A DNA stretch of 64,000 bases, from contig JBMNTN010000005.1 in NCBI GenBank assembly GCA_050945755.1, forward strand, positions 1 to 64,000, given 5' to 3'. Shown here in pieces: positions 46,001 through 54,410 of the stretch (positions within the stretch are counted from its first letter, which is position 1; every line of letters starts with the position of its first letter). The stretch comes from JAQVXR01 sp050945755. Its GTDB lineage: Bacteria > Bacillota > Dehalobacteriia > Dehalobacteriales > Dehalobacteriaceae. The position numbers and the translations under genes were made by a program. The notes beneath the pieces were generated by a model. It had not been told where the DNA came from. It made no database searches and saw only the letters and a list, made by a program, of their open reading frames with translations.

Positions 46001-47858
46001 ACGAAGCGATTTTAAGGACACAGCCTTTTTTACCACAATAACTACCGGGGCAAATGGGAAGGGAGAAGTATCATTAGAGCTTCCCGACAATCTGACCTCC
46101 TGGAGGCTAACTTATCATGCTATTACCCAGGATTTACAAGCTACCAGCGATACCGTTCAGGTCAAAGTCACGCTGCCGTTTTTTGTTGATGTTGTGTTAA
46201 ACGAAAAATACTTGGCAGGGGACCGGCCTGAAGTGTTTATCCGTTCTCTTGGCAAAAGCCTGACAAAAGGGGCGAAAGTTAAGTATAATGTGGTTTTAAC
46301 CGGTGGAGAAGAAGAATATAGGAAAACAGTGGAGGGGGAAGCTTATCAAACTGTTCAGGTGCCACTTCCGGTATTGGAAACAGGCAGTTACCGGCTCTCC
46401 TGTACCGGGCGCACAGCTGATGGTCTGGAAGATACAATTACCCTACCTGTGGAGGCAGTTAATACTTTTATGACTCAGGAGAAAACCGATTTCCATCTTC
46501 TTAAACCGGATACAAAAATAAAAGGAGGAGAGGATTCTCTTACTACGCTGACATTTTCACATTATGAGGGTACCCAGTACCTGCATATGCTTTATTCCTT
46601 AGCGGGAATTGAAGGGAGTAGGCTGGAACAAAAATTGGCCGGTTCTTTGGCAGGCGAAATGATAAAAGAGTACTTTCCTGATACCGACTGGATCAACATT
46701 AAAGAGGCCCCAGACTTATTAAGTTATCAAACTCCGGAAGGCGGTGTATCAATTCTTCCTTATGCCGGGCCCGACTTGGCGTTAAGTGCTAAAGTGGCGG
46801 CTTTGTGTCCGGAAGAATTTGACCGGACATCTTTGACAGCATATTTTTATCAGATTTTAAATGATCCCAAAGAGTCGGGAGAACGGGGGGCTATTTCCTT
46901 ATTAGGTTTGGCGGCATTAGGAGAGCCGGTATTGGGAGAAATCTCCCTGGCAGCAGGAGGGGAAAACCTTGGGGTCAATGAAAAGCTGTATTTGATGCTG
47001 GCTCAATTGGTATTGGGGAATGAACAACCTGCCCAAAAAACATTTAAAGAGCTTGTACAAAAGTATGGTGAGGATATTGGTAACTCCCTGCGCATTAATA
47101 CCGGAAAAGACGCAGATGATATTGTCGAGGCGACAGCATTAGCCGCCTGGGCAGCAGGGATTCTGGGTTTGCCGGAGCATAACAAACTTCAACAATATGT
47201 TATGGAAAATCAAGGCCGAGATGTATTGACATACCTTGAAGAGTTAGCTGTCCTTAAGGAGAGCCTGCCCAAACTTCCGAAAGGAGAAGTAAGTTTTTCC
47301 TATAATGCCGGAGACAGATCAGAAACTGTCAGTTTAAAAGCAGGTGAAACATATACTTTGGTGTGTTCGCCTGAGCAGTTGTCTGAACTCAAGTTTACCA
47401 AAATAAATGGTAAAATTGGGGTGGCAGTCCGCTTCCGAGGAGGTTTTGAAGCACCGGTTGAAGGTAGTATTGACGGGGTGGGGCTTAAGAGAACATACCA
47501 GGTGTTAGGAAAAGAAACCCGGGAATTTAGTACCGGCGACCTTGTGATGGTAAGTATTAATTATAAGTTTGGGGAGAAGGCTCCTCAGGGCTTCTACCGG
47601 ATTACGGACTATCTCCCTGCGGGGTTAAAAATTCTTCAACGTCCCTATCAGGCAGGTCTGGATCGACAGGGTTTAGGCCGGCCGGTAGAGGTTGATGGTC
47701 AAAAAGCAGTGTTTTTAACAACTGATAAAGGCGCTTTCCATTATTATGCCCGGGTGGTGAGCGGAGGCAGTTTTACTGGGGAAAATGCCTTTATCCAACA
47801 TACTGCCAGTGGAAAAATTTATGGAATTACACCTAGGGATACGGTGGTGATTAAATGA
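43011..47858 (+). CDS. Large alpha-2-macroglobulin family protein
   Basis: This 1615-residue protein has an N-terminal membrane anchor (about 7-25) and should lie outside the cell. An Ig-like region with GTLPRDQSTGVPINTGIEV comes first. Macroglobulin MG domains follow (YLDRGLYQPDDTICYWGLV), then the A2M core GEVSLELPDNLTSWRLTYHA and an alpha-helical thioester-domain-like region. No CxEQ thioester motif is seen; the matching stretch reads GIEGSRLEQKLAG. It could trap proteases non-covalently or have an envelope role. GTG 43011 sits about 8 nt behind GGGGGACC; the TTG at 42996 is less likely. Its last 4 nt overlap the next start. Confidence 0.85.
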   Translation: MRKNPKIPVIALVLCALVGMVALYFKGGQQVVDLTSAQAAEIELEPTQADSAGVDPNSRFLLKSSVSLDEEMVANNLSIEPQVNFHVEDGADEEFLIVPEDTLEANQVYKFSLSLSKEHSLKWAFQTKGQFKVTGTLPRDQSTGVPINTGIEVSFSHLNFADPTGYFEISPKVKGRFEIHKKTAVFIPESLQPSTVYTVRVKKGLKLPGSSQTLEEDFVFQFETQDPDQNKVDYSLDVFDRTLEFTTSSSPVIPLGFYHSRGRDELPDIGVKIFRYKNTQEYIGKLQEREKIPLWAYSSRRDYLEDTSQLEEISSFSTDLKRFNYDTFVEFPQPLPAGFYLAEISCKDIRRQVWFQVTDLAVYAVQGENQALVWVHDLVNGSIVPGAVITKYRAGVSAVTDENGLARLAGTAQIGDSSYFIVSNDKRESVVALMPEYYIYQGRSGMGYSSRDYWKYLYLDRGLYQPDDTICYWGLVKPREQENTLPERITVSITKWEGWQDSITLKSEQVTLDSFTFSGRIQLPNLVPGYYTMVVASQGETIVQQGFEVQRYEKPAYRLKAEPDRKAVLAGKTMKFTVSAVCFEDTPVPNVLLNYSLDQAGQITTDSKGQAELTFTPKYSRQFYSVSHRYLYLHTSMPECGEISGGTPVIVLNNDMEIETKGEIVSDTGEVEIQLKKLSVDKVNRGEKEAWEKDAFVSGPAAHRSVRVSVLRREWDKINDGEYYDFINKRVEQRFRYEERRVPVTEGQVTTDNNGKAVFKFGADPKASYFVELKSYDYKGDEVVREMYLSGNSFFRDEEYPWYYLSGDKAGAYDTAKYAPGERVKLRMKNNETFVPNREASFLFITGRKGILDSTVQDEGIFHTVFQTEHIPNFWVRGVYFDGRFYHETPDNLVAFDETKKALNVKITTDRSEYRPKDKVNVSVEVRDNQGRPIQSKVNLSLVDEALFALRDQQAELLQTLYGDYIDSGILISAATHEELGRPGLGGAEKGGEGGSERSDFKDTAFFTTITTGANGKGEVSLELPDNLTSWRLTYHAITQDLQATSDTVQVKVTLPFFVDVVLNEKYLAGDRPEVFIRSLGKSLTKGAKVKYNVVLTGGEEEYRKTVEGEAYQTVQVPLPVLETGSYRLSCTGRTADGLEDTITLPVEAVNTFMTQEKTDFHLLKPDTKIKGGEDSLTTLTFSHYEGTQYLHMLYSLAGIEGSRLEQKLAGSLAGEMIKEYFPDTDWINIKEAPDLLSYQTPEGGVSILPYAGPDLALSAKVAALCPEEFDRTSLTAYFYQILNDPKESGERGAISLLGLAALGEPVLGEISLAAGGENLGVNEKLYLMLAQLVLGNEQPAQKTFKELVQKYGEDIGNSLRINTGKDADDIVEATALAAWAAGILGLPEHNKLQQYVMENQGRDVLTYLEELAVLKESLPKLPKGEVSFSYNAGDRSETVSLKAGETYTLVCSPEQLSELKFTKINGKIGVAVRFRGGFEAPVEGSIDGVGLKRTYQVLGKETREFSTGDLVMVSINYKFGEKAPQGFYRITDYLPAGLKILQRPYQAGLDRQGLGRPVEVDGQKAVFLTTDKGAFHYYARVVSGGSFTGENAFIQHTASGKIYGITPRDTVVIK

Positions 47859-48739
47859 AAAAGTCATTGGTAAAAGGGATGGTTATATTTGCCATGCTGG
47901 TTTGGATGGCAACAAATGTTGTTGCCATTACCAGCGGTCATACCGGTACGAGTGTGAAACCGGCGACATTTCCCCCGGTTCACGCCGATACCTTTTTCGA
48001 TGGTCAAAGTATTTCCTTAGTAACAGCACCAGAGGTAATTCCTGCAGATAAAAAAATTGCCGGCGCAGTGGTCCCCCATCACCTGCTGGCCGGAGAACTG
48101 ATCGAAGAAATATTTGCTCTTCTCAAAAGAGAGAATCCTAGCACCCTGATTGTTGTGGGACCTAATCATGATAATGCAGGTGAAGAGGCATTAACTTCTG
48201 CCTGGGGTTGGCAGACGCCTTATGGTGTTGTAGAGGCTGATCAAAACCTGATTGAAAGATTGAGTCAGGTCTACCCGCTCCAAATAGATGATGAGGCGTG
48301 CGGCAAAGAACATGCTTTGGGAAATATTATGCCTTATATTGAATACTATTTGCCTCAAGCGAAGGTAGTACCGATTATGTTACACCATGACCTCTCCTTG
48401 GAAGAGGCGAATACCTTGGGAAATCTTATTGCTCAAGAGGCAGGCGAGGGAACAGTGCTGGTAGCGTCTGTAGACTTTTCTCACTATTTAACCAGGCAAG
48501 AGGCAGAAGAAAAAGACAAGGAAACATTGGAGATTATCCAAAAAGGGAACTTGGGTCATCTGTTTTCTTTAGGTAACGACCATCTTGATTCCCCAGCGTC
48601 ACTGGGTGTTTTATTTAGGACTATGAAAAATTGGGGGATCACGGATTTTACCGTATTGAAAAACACAAATTCCGGGGAAATTTTAAAAAATGACCGGATA
48701 GAAACAACCAGTTACTTTACCATGGTATTTACAAAATAG
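47855..48739 (+). CDS. Exported MEMO/AmmeMemoRadiSam system protein B-like
   Basis: This 294-residue protein has a signal peptide (about 1-27) and a MEMO-family domain: AGAVVPHHLLAGELI, TLIVVGPNHDNAG, DDEACGKEHALGN and SVDFSHYLT. The histidines and acidic residues of these blocks form the family metal site. Cytosolic relatives work with AMMECR1 and a radical-SAM enzyme. Here the export signal and the 4-nt ATGA overlap with the macroglobulin gene point to a cell-surface pair instead. No AMMECR1 or radical-SAM partner is adjacent. It ends in TAG. Confidence 0.82.
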   Translation: MKKSLVKGMVIFAMLVWMATNVVAITSGHTGTSVKPATFPPVHADTFFDGQSISLVTAPEVIPADKKIAGAVVPHHLLAGELIEEIFALLKRENPSTLIVVGPNHDNAGEEALTSAWGWQTPYGVVEADQNLIERLSQVYPLQIDDEACGKEHALGNIMPYIEYYLPQAKVVPIMLHHDLSLEEANTLGNLIAQEAGEGTVLVASVDFSHYLTRQEAEEKDKETLEIIQKGNLGHLFSLGNDHLDSPASLGVLFRTMKNWGITDFTVLKNTNSGEILKNDRIETTSYFTMVFTK

Positions 48740-48919
48740 AATGTCGCCAACCAAAAAGTGGCTTTGCATTGCCAGTGAAAAGCGGTTACTTAGGTTGTCG
48801 GTATGGCTAAAAAATACATTAGCGGCCTTGCAGGATATTTTCTGCAGGTACAGAATAAAGAAATTGGCTGCAAGATTATGAGATGATATTAACCAACACC
48901 TATAAGCGAGGGTAAAAAT

Positions 48920-49423
48920 GTGGATGTAAATAAAATCCTGTTAATCGGAATAATTGGGGTAATTGGATCCAGTCTCCTTTATGCAATAAAAGCAATTCGG
49001 AAACTGATAAGGCTAAAAAAATGGTCTTACATTGGAATTTTTTTGGCATTTGCCGTTGGCTTTCCGTTTATAATGAAGTATGTAGTGCAAATTAAAGACG
49101 AACAAATCAGACTATGGGTTGCCGTTCCGACATTGCTTGTTGCACTGATTTGGATGTTTTCCGGATTTTTTCTTTCCAACATTGCAGAAAAAACGGAACA
49201 CCTGCCTTACAGTCGCAGCTTTATGAACCCTATCATTAGGGAAAAAAGATCTCGCAAGAGGATTTATGGAGCAGCTTTAATGCTTGTGGGCATGATCATT
49301 TGGTTTTATGGTGCTTTTTTTGGTGCTGACTTACCCAAATCATGGGAAAAAACACTGATGGTAGCTTCTATGTTCAGTTTGTTTTATGGCTTTCACAGGT
49401 TGACCGGTGGGTTTAAGCTGTGA
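48920..49423 (+). CDS. Hypothetical four-helix membrane protein
   Basis: I do not recognise this 167-residue protein. Four hydrophobic segments are visible: about 5-22, 38-55, 68-92 and 117-150 (the last may be two). Short basic loops lie between them (RKLIRLKK, REKRSRKRIYG). The start is GTG 48920; the overlapping ATG is out of frame. Its end overlaps the K+ channel gene by 17 nt, so the two are probably co-translated and may act together. Confidence 0.65.
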   Translation: MDVNKILLIGIIGVIGSSLLYAIKAIRKLIRLKKWSYIGIFLAFAVGFPFIMKYVVQIKDEQIRLWVAVPTLLVALIWMFSGFFLSNIAEKTEHLPYSRSFMNPIIREKRSRKRIYGAALMLVGMIIWFYGAFFGADLPKSWEKTLMVASMFSLFYGFHRLTGGFKL

Positions 49424-49943
49424 GAAACGGGGGTCGTCCGGCATTAAAAGGATAATAAAACCTGTTGAATGGATTCTCCTAGTCTCTACGTTTTTTTTAG
49501 CGATGCCTTTAACCGGCTATATTAAGGGAACAATAGGGTTGCCATATTTATTAGCAGTACCGATTTGCGTGGTTGTGCTTGTCGGTATTGCTTTGTTATT
49601 TTACCAGCGAATTATCACAGTGGATAAAATATTTATTGCCATCATTTCTATTAAGCTTTTAAAAGAATTTATTTTTGTTGTCCTGACACTATACGGACTC
49701 TTGATTACGACATTTGCCAGTTTTTATTATCTCATTGCTTTGGCCGACGGATTAAACGTTTCTTATCTAAAGTGGTTTTATTTTAGTGTCATAACTCTTA
49801 CTTCTGTTGGATACGGGGATATTGTCCCAATTAATTCAACGATGATGCTGTTGGTTTCCCTGGAGAGTTTTCTCGGTTATATTTCACCGTCCATAATTTT
49901 CACGATCGGACTGGGTTTAATTTTAAAAGAAAACAGATTATAG
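49407..49943 (+). CDS. Two-helix potassium channel-like protein
   Basis: This 178-residue membrane protein has the K+ selectivity filter TLTSVGYGDI in a pore loop between two hydrophobic helices, preceded by two more N-terminal helices. It lacks a visible cytoplasmic RCK domain. The frame opens at GTG 49407 and overlaps the upstream gene by 17 nt. It ends in TAG. Ion selectivity follows from the TVGYG-like motif; gating is unknown. Confidence 0.8.
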   Translation: MGLSCEKRGSSGIKRIIKPVEWILLVSTFFLAMPLTGYIKGTIGLPYLLAVPICVVVLVGIALLFYQRIITVDKIFIAIISIKLLKEFIFVVLTLYGLLITTFASFYYLIALADGLNVSYLKWFYFSVITLTSVGYGDIVPINSTMMLLVSLESFLGYISPSIIFTIGLGLILKENRL

Positions 49944-50051
49944 GATCGGTAAAAATATTTATTTCTTTTGGTCTAAAGAGGAAAGGAAGGGCATAAGTGA
50001 TATACGAATCAATGCATCGTTTTTGAGTTATAAGAGAGAGGGAGGGAGTTT

Positions 50052-51335
50052 GTGGGGGAAAGAAAGTTTTATGATATTCACTGTCATGCCATGAACCTCA
50101 GCCACCCTAATTTTTTAGCCTTTCTGCGCCGTTTTGAATCCTCTGTCAGGGCCCAAGGAATAAAAGTATTTTTGGGAGCCAACCTGCTTATGGCCACCTA
50201 TTTTATCCTCAATCCGCTTTGCCCAAGATTGCTGGAAACAATACTTAAAAAGACAGGAATAAAAGGTGCCGTTGATCGGACAAAAAATCTTCTTGCTCTC
50301 ATGGAGAATGATTTGGGGGCTTTTTTTCAACTGATTGAGGAGTGTCTCCATGACCATGTTTTTACCTCCGGCCAACTGGCCATTGGAGAATTTAACTATC
50401 GTAAAGTTGTCTTAACTCCTTTAATGATGGATTTTGGTTTTAAAAATATGACTAACCCAGGCCTGCATTATTTTCGCAGACCGATTCAAAAGCCAGTTGT
50501 GGAGCAGGTAATTGATCTTTTTAATGGTATTAAAGATTTTTTTTCGGTGCCGGCGCAACGCATCTTGGAAATATACCCTTTTCTTGGCATGAACACTTTA
50601 AACTATAGTCAAGAGCAAATTACCATGATGTTGGAAAAGTATTTCAGCGCTTACCGGGGAGAAGAGAGTGATCTGTTTGCCAAGCTGGGGAAATTTAATG
50701 GCGATATTGAACAGATGAGTTCAAACTTTTTTGCCGGGATCAAGGTGTACCCTCCGCTCGGGTTTGATCCCTGGCCTTCTGACCGGAGAGAATTGAAAAA
50801 GGTAGAATCTCTTTATGATTTTTGTGTAGAAAAAAGGATTCCCATCACTTCCCACTGTAGTGACGGAGGATTCCGGGTTGTTGATTTAAAAAGCGCCTGG
50901 GAATACACATCCCCCGCCAGGTGGGAAAAGGTTTTGAAGAAATATAACAGGTTAAAACTAAATTTGGCCCACTTTGGAAAAGGAAGGTTTTCCGATGAGT
51001 GGAGTGCTAAAATAATTAGTTTAATTGAAGAGTACGATCATGTCTATGCGGATTTTTCCTGCAGTGGTTTTGCGGATAGCTTCTATTTCTCTTTACATAA
51101 TCTTTTGTTCAATGACAGTAGGAAAACACGGGAAAAATTAATGCGCCGGGTGTTGTTTGGTTCTGATTTTATGATTAACTTGCTCTGGATGGATTCTTAC
51201 TGTCAGTATTTAAAAATATTCTGTGATACGCCTCATTTTTTAGCGGAGGAAAAGCATGCTTTTTGTTGTCTTAACCCACAGGAGTTTCTTTTTGAAATGA
51301 ACCTTTCCAAGGTCCAACCAAAAATGGTACAATAA
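50052..51335 (+). CDS. Amidohydrolase-family metal-dependent hydrolase
   Basis: This 427-residue protein has the TIM-barrel amidohydrolase marks: the first-strand DIHCHAM (HxH), GIKVYPPLGFDPWP, ITSHCSDGG, NLAHFGKG and a late VLFGSDF with the catalytic aspartate. It belongs to the broad amidohydrolase-2 group, which includes decarboxylases and lactonases, and no substrate can be named. The start is GTG 50052 after GAGGGAGGGAG. It is followed closely by a homocysteine methyltransferase gene. Confidence 0.75.
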   Translation: MGERKFYDIHCHAMNLSHPNFLAFLRRFESSVRAQGIKVFLGANLLMATYFILNPLCPRLLETILKKTGIKGAVDRTKNLLALMENDLGAFFQLIEECLHDHVFTSGQLAIGEFNYRKVVLTPLMMDFGFKNMTNPGLHYFRRPIQKPVVEQVIDLFNGIKDFFSVPAQRILEIYPFLGMNTLNYSQEQITMMLEKYFSAYRGEESDLFAKLGKFNGDIEQMSSNFFAGIKVYPPLGFDPWPSDRRELKKVESLYDFCVEKRIPITSHCSDGGFRVVDLKSAWEYTSPARWEKVLKKYNRLKLNLAHFGKGRFSDEWSAKIISLIEEYDHVYADFSCSGFADSFYFSLHNLLFNDSRKTREKLMRRVLFGSDFMINLLWMDSYCQYLKIFCDTPHFLAEEKHAFCCLNPQEFLFEMNLSKVQPKMVQ

Positions 51336-51366
51336 GTCATTATAAAATTTAGCGGAGGCAAAAAGC

Positions 51367-52269
51367 ATGAGTTTTTTATCCGTTTTGAAATCCGGTAAGA
51401 TTATACTTTTAGATGGAGCGATGGGTACCCAACTGGAGAAGTTGGGGGGGGATTTAAGCGGGGGAGGTAAAAACAACCTTACCCATCCGGAGATTGTTCT
51501 TAAGGTGCATCAAGAATATGTGCAAAGCGGGGCCCAGGTCCTGATTACCAATACTTTCACGATGAACCCAATTTATGTTTCCACCCACAACATAGATGTT
51601 AATCTTCCCGCCGTAAACCGGGCAGGTGTCGAATTAGCCCGTCAGGCCGCCCAGGAAGGGCAGTATGTTATGGGGGGGTTAGGTCCTACCGGACAGATGC
51701 TCCAGCCATTCGGTACTTATAGTGAAGATGATTTTTATCAAGGATTTAAACAGCAGGCGGAAATTTTAGCGGCAAGCGGCATAGACGGCTTTATTATCGA
51801 GACGATGTTTGATGTAAATGAAGCCTTGTGTGCCTTACGGGCCTGCCGTGATGCGGCTGATCTACCGGTGATTGTTTCATTAACACTTTCTGCAAAATCA
51901 GGCGGCGGACGTACCATGATGGGGCAAACAATGCCGGAATGTGCCGTGACGTTGGAGGAGGGCGGTGCCGATGTTGTCGGGATCAATTGCGGGGACCTTG
52001 ACCCGGAAGAGATTGCTCAAGTGGTGCAAAATCTAAAGCAAGCAACATCATTGCCCATTATGGTTGAACCTAATGCCGGGAAGCCGAAGTTAACCCAAGG
52101 AAAAACCTGTTATGATATGACACCGGAAATTTTTGCTGCCGGGATCGGTAAATGTCTTGAGGCCGGGGCAACTCTCGTGGGAGGATGCTGCGGGACAACT
52201 CCCGACCATATTCGGGCTGTCGCAGAGCAATTAAAAAAAATGGAGAGTATCACCAAACCGACAACCTAA
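51367..52269 (+). CDS. Homocysteine S-methyltransferase family protein
   Basis: This 300-residue Zn-dependent barrel matches the N-terminal module of MetH and the stand-alone MmuM/YitJ-type enzymes. LLDGAMGTQLEKLG opens the barrel. The zinc cysteines are in GINCGD and GGCCGTTPDHI. It could methylate homocysteine using S-methylmethionine, or work with a corrinoid partner encoded elsewhere, since MtbC-like proteins exist in this cell. ATG 51367 follows GCGGAGG. Confidence 0.85.
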   Translation: MSFLSVLKSGKIILLDGAMGTQLEKLGGDLSGGGKNNLTHPEIVLKVHQEYVQSGAQVLITNTFTMNPIYVSTHNIDVNLPAVNRAGVELARQAAQEGQYVMGGLGPTGQMLQPFGTYSEDDFYQGFKQQAEILAASGIDGFIIETMFDVNEALCALRACRDAADLPVIVSLTLSAKSGGGRTMMGQTMPECAVTLEEGGADVVGINCGDLDPEEIAQVVQNLKQATSLPIMVEPNAGKPKLTQGKTCYDMTPEIFAAGIGKCLEAGATLVGGCCGTTPDHIRAVAEQLKKMESITKPTT

Positions 52270-52287
52270 AAGGGTTGTCTTTTTTTA
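52260..52287 (+). terminator. Intrinsic terminator overlapping the stop codon
   Basis: GACAACC (52260-52266) pairs with GGTTGTC (52273-52279), and a T-run follows. The TAA stop lies in the loop. Confidence 0.85.
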
Positions 52288-52429
52288 CCTGTTCACTGGC
52301 GCCCCTTGTTGTGCTAAAAAAACTATAGTCAGAAAATATAAAATTTAGAAAAATGGTTGAATTTTTCCAAAACAAATAGTATAATGTATACAAAGGACAA
52401 AACACATTCTAAAACTGGGGGCGGTGGAC

Positions 52430-52606
52430 ATGTGCAGCAGGTTATGTTCGGATTGCTGCGGTGTAAGGATAACCGGGGTGAAAGGGTTGCCCCTGGAGTT
52501 AAAACAGAAAGTTGAGTTGTTGTACGAAGGTCACGAGGGGGAAATGCTCGCTACCTGTTTTTGTTCCAAGTGTGGCCGTCCGGTTTGTATCAGTTGCTTG
52601 AATTAA
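52430..52606 (+). CDS. Small cysteine-rich protein
   Basis: This 58-residue protein has four N-terminal cysteines (CSRLCSDCCG) and a C-terminal CFCSKCGRPVCISC, so it probably binds one or two Zn ions or an Fe-S cluster. GGGGGCGG precedes ATG 52430; a GTG at 52424 is in frame. A terminator directly follows. No family is recognised. Confidence 0.65.
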   Translation: MCSRLCSDCCGVRITGVKGLPLELKQKVELLYEGHEGEMLATCFCSKCGRPVCISCLN

Positions 52607-52614
52607 ACTTTTCT

Positions 52615-52633
52615 GGAACGGTAAAACCGTTCC
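52615..52633 (+). terminator. Intrinsic terminator after the cysteine-rich protein gene
   Basis: GGAACGG (52615-52621) pairs with CCGTTCC (52627-52633), followed by TTATTATTTT. Confidence 0.75.
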
Positions 52634-52708
52634 TTATTATTTTGATGTTAACAGTTCATACCGTATATTTTCTCGGTGCCCAACTTTTAGCGGGACAGGT
52701 GTTCACAT

Positions 52709-52749
52709 AAAAAGCCACGAAGATCGGTGAGAAAATTTCGTGGCTTTTT
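52709..52749. terminator. Bidirectional terminator between converging genes
   Basis: AAAAAGCCACGAA (52709-52721) pairs with TTCGTGGCTTTTT (52737-52749). A- and T-runs on both sides allow it to serve the minus-strand small gene and the plus strand. Confidence 0.8.
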
Positions 52750-52825
52750 CTTAAGGGTTTCAGATCACATGCTACTAAATGTTTAGTTTAACTTGTGTTT
52801 TAAACGGTTGATGTTTTTCATTTGT

Positions 52826-52966
52826 TTAGGTAGCTCTTTTTGTATATGCTAACAAAATGATTTCGCTACCTTTTCCCTGGTTGGTGTTCAATTGATTTTC
52901 GATATCTTGGATTTTTTTCAGGTCACCGGAAGAGAGGGGGGCAAATTCCATATCGTTTGTTGTCAT
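52826..52966 (-). CDS. Small conserved hypothetical protein
   Basis: This 46-residue protein starts at 52966 behind CTAGGAGGTG and reads MTTNDMEFAPLSSG at its start, then a charged helix KKIQDIENQLN and ends EIILLAYTKR. Similar short proteins with the LSPEDLxKI...EIILLAY pattern are common in Clostridia (recalled), with no known function. The open frame continues 20 codons upstream, but the ribosome site decides this start. Confidence 0.7.
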   Translation of the reverse strand: MTTNDMEFAPLSSGDLKKIQDIENQLNTNQGKGSEIILLAYTKRAT

Positions 52967-53060
52967 TATTTCACCTCCTAGTCTAACATTAGTTATTTCT
53001 AAAAGAATAAAAATTATGCGAAACAATTACATTTATTAGCAATATGGGACAAAAAACATC

Positions 53061-53089
53061 TTGACACTTAGATCACAGTTTTGTATACT
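53061..53089 (+). promoter_or_regulatory. Sigma-A promoter of the ilv-leu operon
   Basis: A perfect -35 TTGACA (53061-53066), 17-bp spacer and TATACT (53084-53089). Transcription would start near 53096, giving a T-box leader of roughly 320 nt before the terminator. Confidence 0.8.
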
Positions 53090-53096
53090 ACTTTTT

Positions 53097-53410
53097 AAAT
53101 ATACTTTCAAGACTTTCAAAAATTTTAATAACAATGAAGCAGACATGTTATTTGATTATGGGCGGATAAAGAGAACCGGGGAAAAGGTGAAAGCCGGTTC
53201 CGTACCGGTCAAATGACCTCACTGCAGAGTTGCTCTGCTGAAAGGCTGTGGCTTATTAGGTGGAAGCCGGTGAAAACCGTTATCTTAGCATATAAATTAT
53301 GCGCCAAGCGGTCGCAGTTTTGCGGCAAGCAGGGTGGTACCGCGGAATTAAATCCTTTCGTCCCTGGCAGTTAGCTATTGAATGTCTGGGAAAAAGGATT
53401 TTTATTTTTT
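53097..53410 (+). ncRNA. T-box leader (probably tRNA-Leu sensing) with terminator
   Basis: The antiterminator T-box AGGGTGGTACCGCGG (53331-53345) is unmistakable. The distal stem I shows AAGAGAACCGGGG and AAGGTGAAAGCCGG, the usual AG-bulge and T-loop pair. A CTC triplet at 53218-53220 followed by ACTGCAGAGTTG sits where the specifier is expected, which suggests leucine. The terminator is AAATCCTTT (53350-53358) with AAAGGATTT (53393-53401) and a T-run. When leucyl-tRNA is uncharged, transcription would continue into ilvE-leu. The T-box call is firm; the specifier is read by eye and less certain. Confidence 0.85.
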
Positions 53411-53504
53411 ATATCATTGTAAATAATTAACAAAATAATACTTAGTGTAATGTAATCTAAAGAGATGTTTAAATTTTAGATAGATAAGGAAGGAGCAAAA
53501 AAGA

Positions 53505-54383
53505 ATGGGACTGATAATTTATCTTGATGGAAAATTTGTGAATGAAGAGGAAGCGAAGGTTTCTGTATTTGACCATGGTGTGTTGTACGGAGACGGAGTT
53601 TTCGAAGGAATCAGAGCTTATTACGGTCAGGTATTCAAGCTGAAAGAACATATTGAAAGATTATATCAGGGAGCACAGACAATTCTTCTTGATATAAATG
53701 AAACTCCTGAGGAAATGGCTCAGGTAGTGACGGAAACATGCAAGAGAAACAATCTTTCCGATGCCTACATTCGTTTGGTGGTAACCCGGGGGAAAGGAGA
53801 TTTAGGTTTGGATCCCCGGAAGTGTCCGAAAAGCACTACTTTTTGTATTGCGTCTTCTATTACTCTCTATCCGGAAGAACTTTACACCAATGGATTGGCC
53901 CTTGCCACAGTGGCAACGAGAAGAAATATTGCCGAAGCATGCAATCCAAGGGTCAAATCCCTGAACTATTTGAATAATATTTATGCAAAGATCGAAGCTA
54001 ATTTGGCGGGTGTGGGGGAAGGAGTTCTTTTAAATAATGAGGGCTATGTAGCCGAGGCAACCGGTGATAATATTTTCATTGTGCGAAAAGGTGTACTTAT
54101 TACCCCGCCTATTTATGTCGGCCTTTTGGAAGGGGTTACGAGAAATTGCGTGATGGACTTGGCCCGGAAACGTGGTATTGAAGTCAAAGAAACCCTCTTT
54201 ACCAGAATGGATATGTATACAGCCGATGAATGTTTCTTAACCGGGACTGCGGCGGAAGTTATTCCGGCGGTAAAATATGACGGCCGAGTGATCGGTACCG
54301 GTAAACCGGGTGAAATAACAAAAACATTGATTCAGGATTACCGTGACTATGTAAAAAATGCCGGGGACGGCGCTCAAATTTAA
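53505..54383 (+). CDS. ilvE: Branched-chain amino acid aminotransferase
   Basis: IlvE is a PLP fold-type IV enzyme that makes the last step of Leu, Ile and Val synthesis. The 292-residue protein shows HGVLYGDGVFEGIRAY, the Schiff-base lysine in NPRVKSLNYLNN and TGTAAEVIPAV. Start ATG 53505 follows AAGGAGC. It is the first gene after the T-box, so leucine limitation is expected to raise its expression. Confidence 0.93.
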   Translation: MGLIIYLDGKFVNEEEAKVSVFDHGVLYGDGVFEGIRAYYGQVFKLKEHIERLYQGAQTILLDINETPEEMAQVVTETCKRNNLSDAYIRLVVTRGKGDLGLDPRKCPKSTTFCIASSITLYPEELYTNGLALATVATRRNIAEACNPRVKSLNYLNNIYAKIEANLAGVGEGVLLNNEGYVAEATGDNIFIVRKGVLITPPIYVGLLEGVTRNCVMDLARKRGIEVKETLFTRMDMYTADECFLTGTAAEVIPAVKYDGRVIGTGKPGEITKTLIQDYRDYVKNAGDGAQI

Positions 54384-54410
54384 GGGTCAACTAATATTTG
54401 AGGTGAAAAA

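Noticed and set aside
53160..53290. Cobalamin riboswitch before ilvE
   Set aside because: GGTGAAA-CC stretches look B12-box-like, but they fit the T-box distal stem I, and the T-box core and terminator follow in order.
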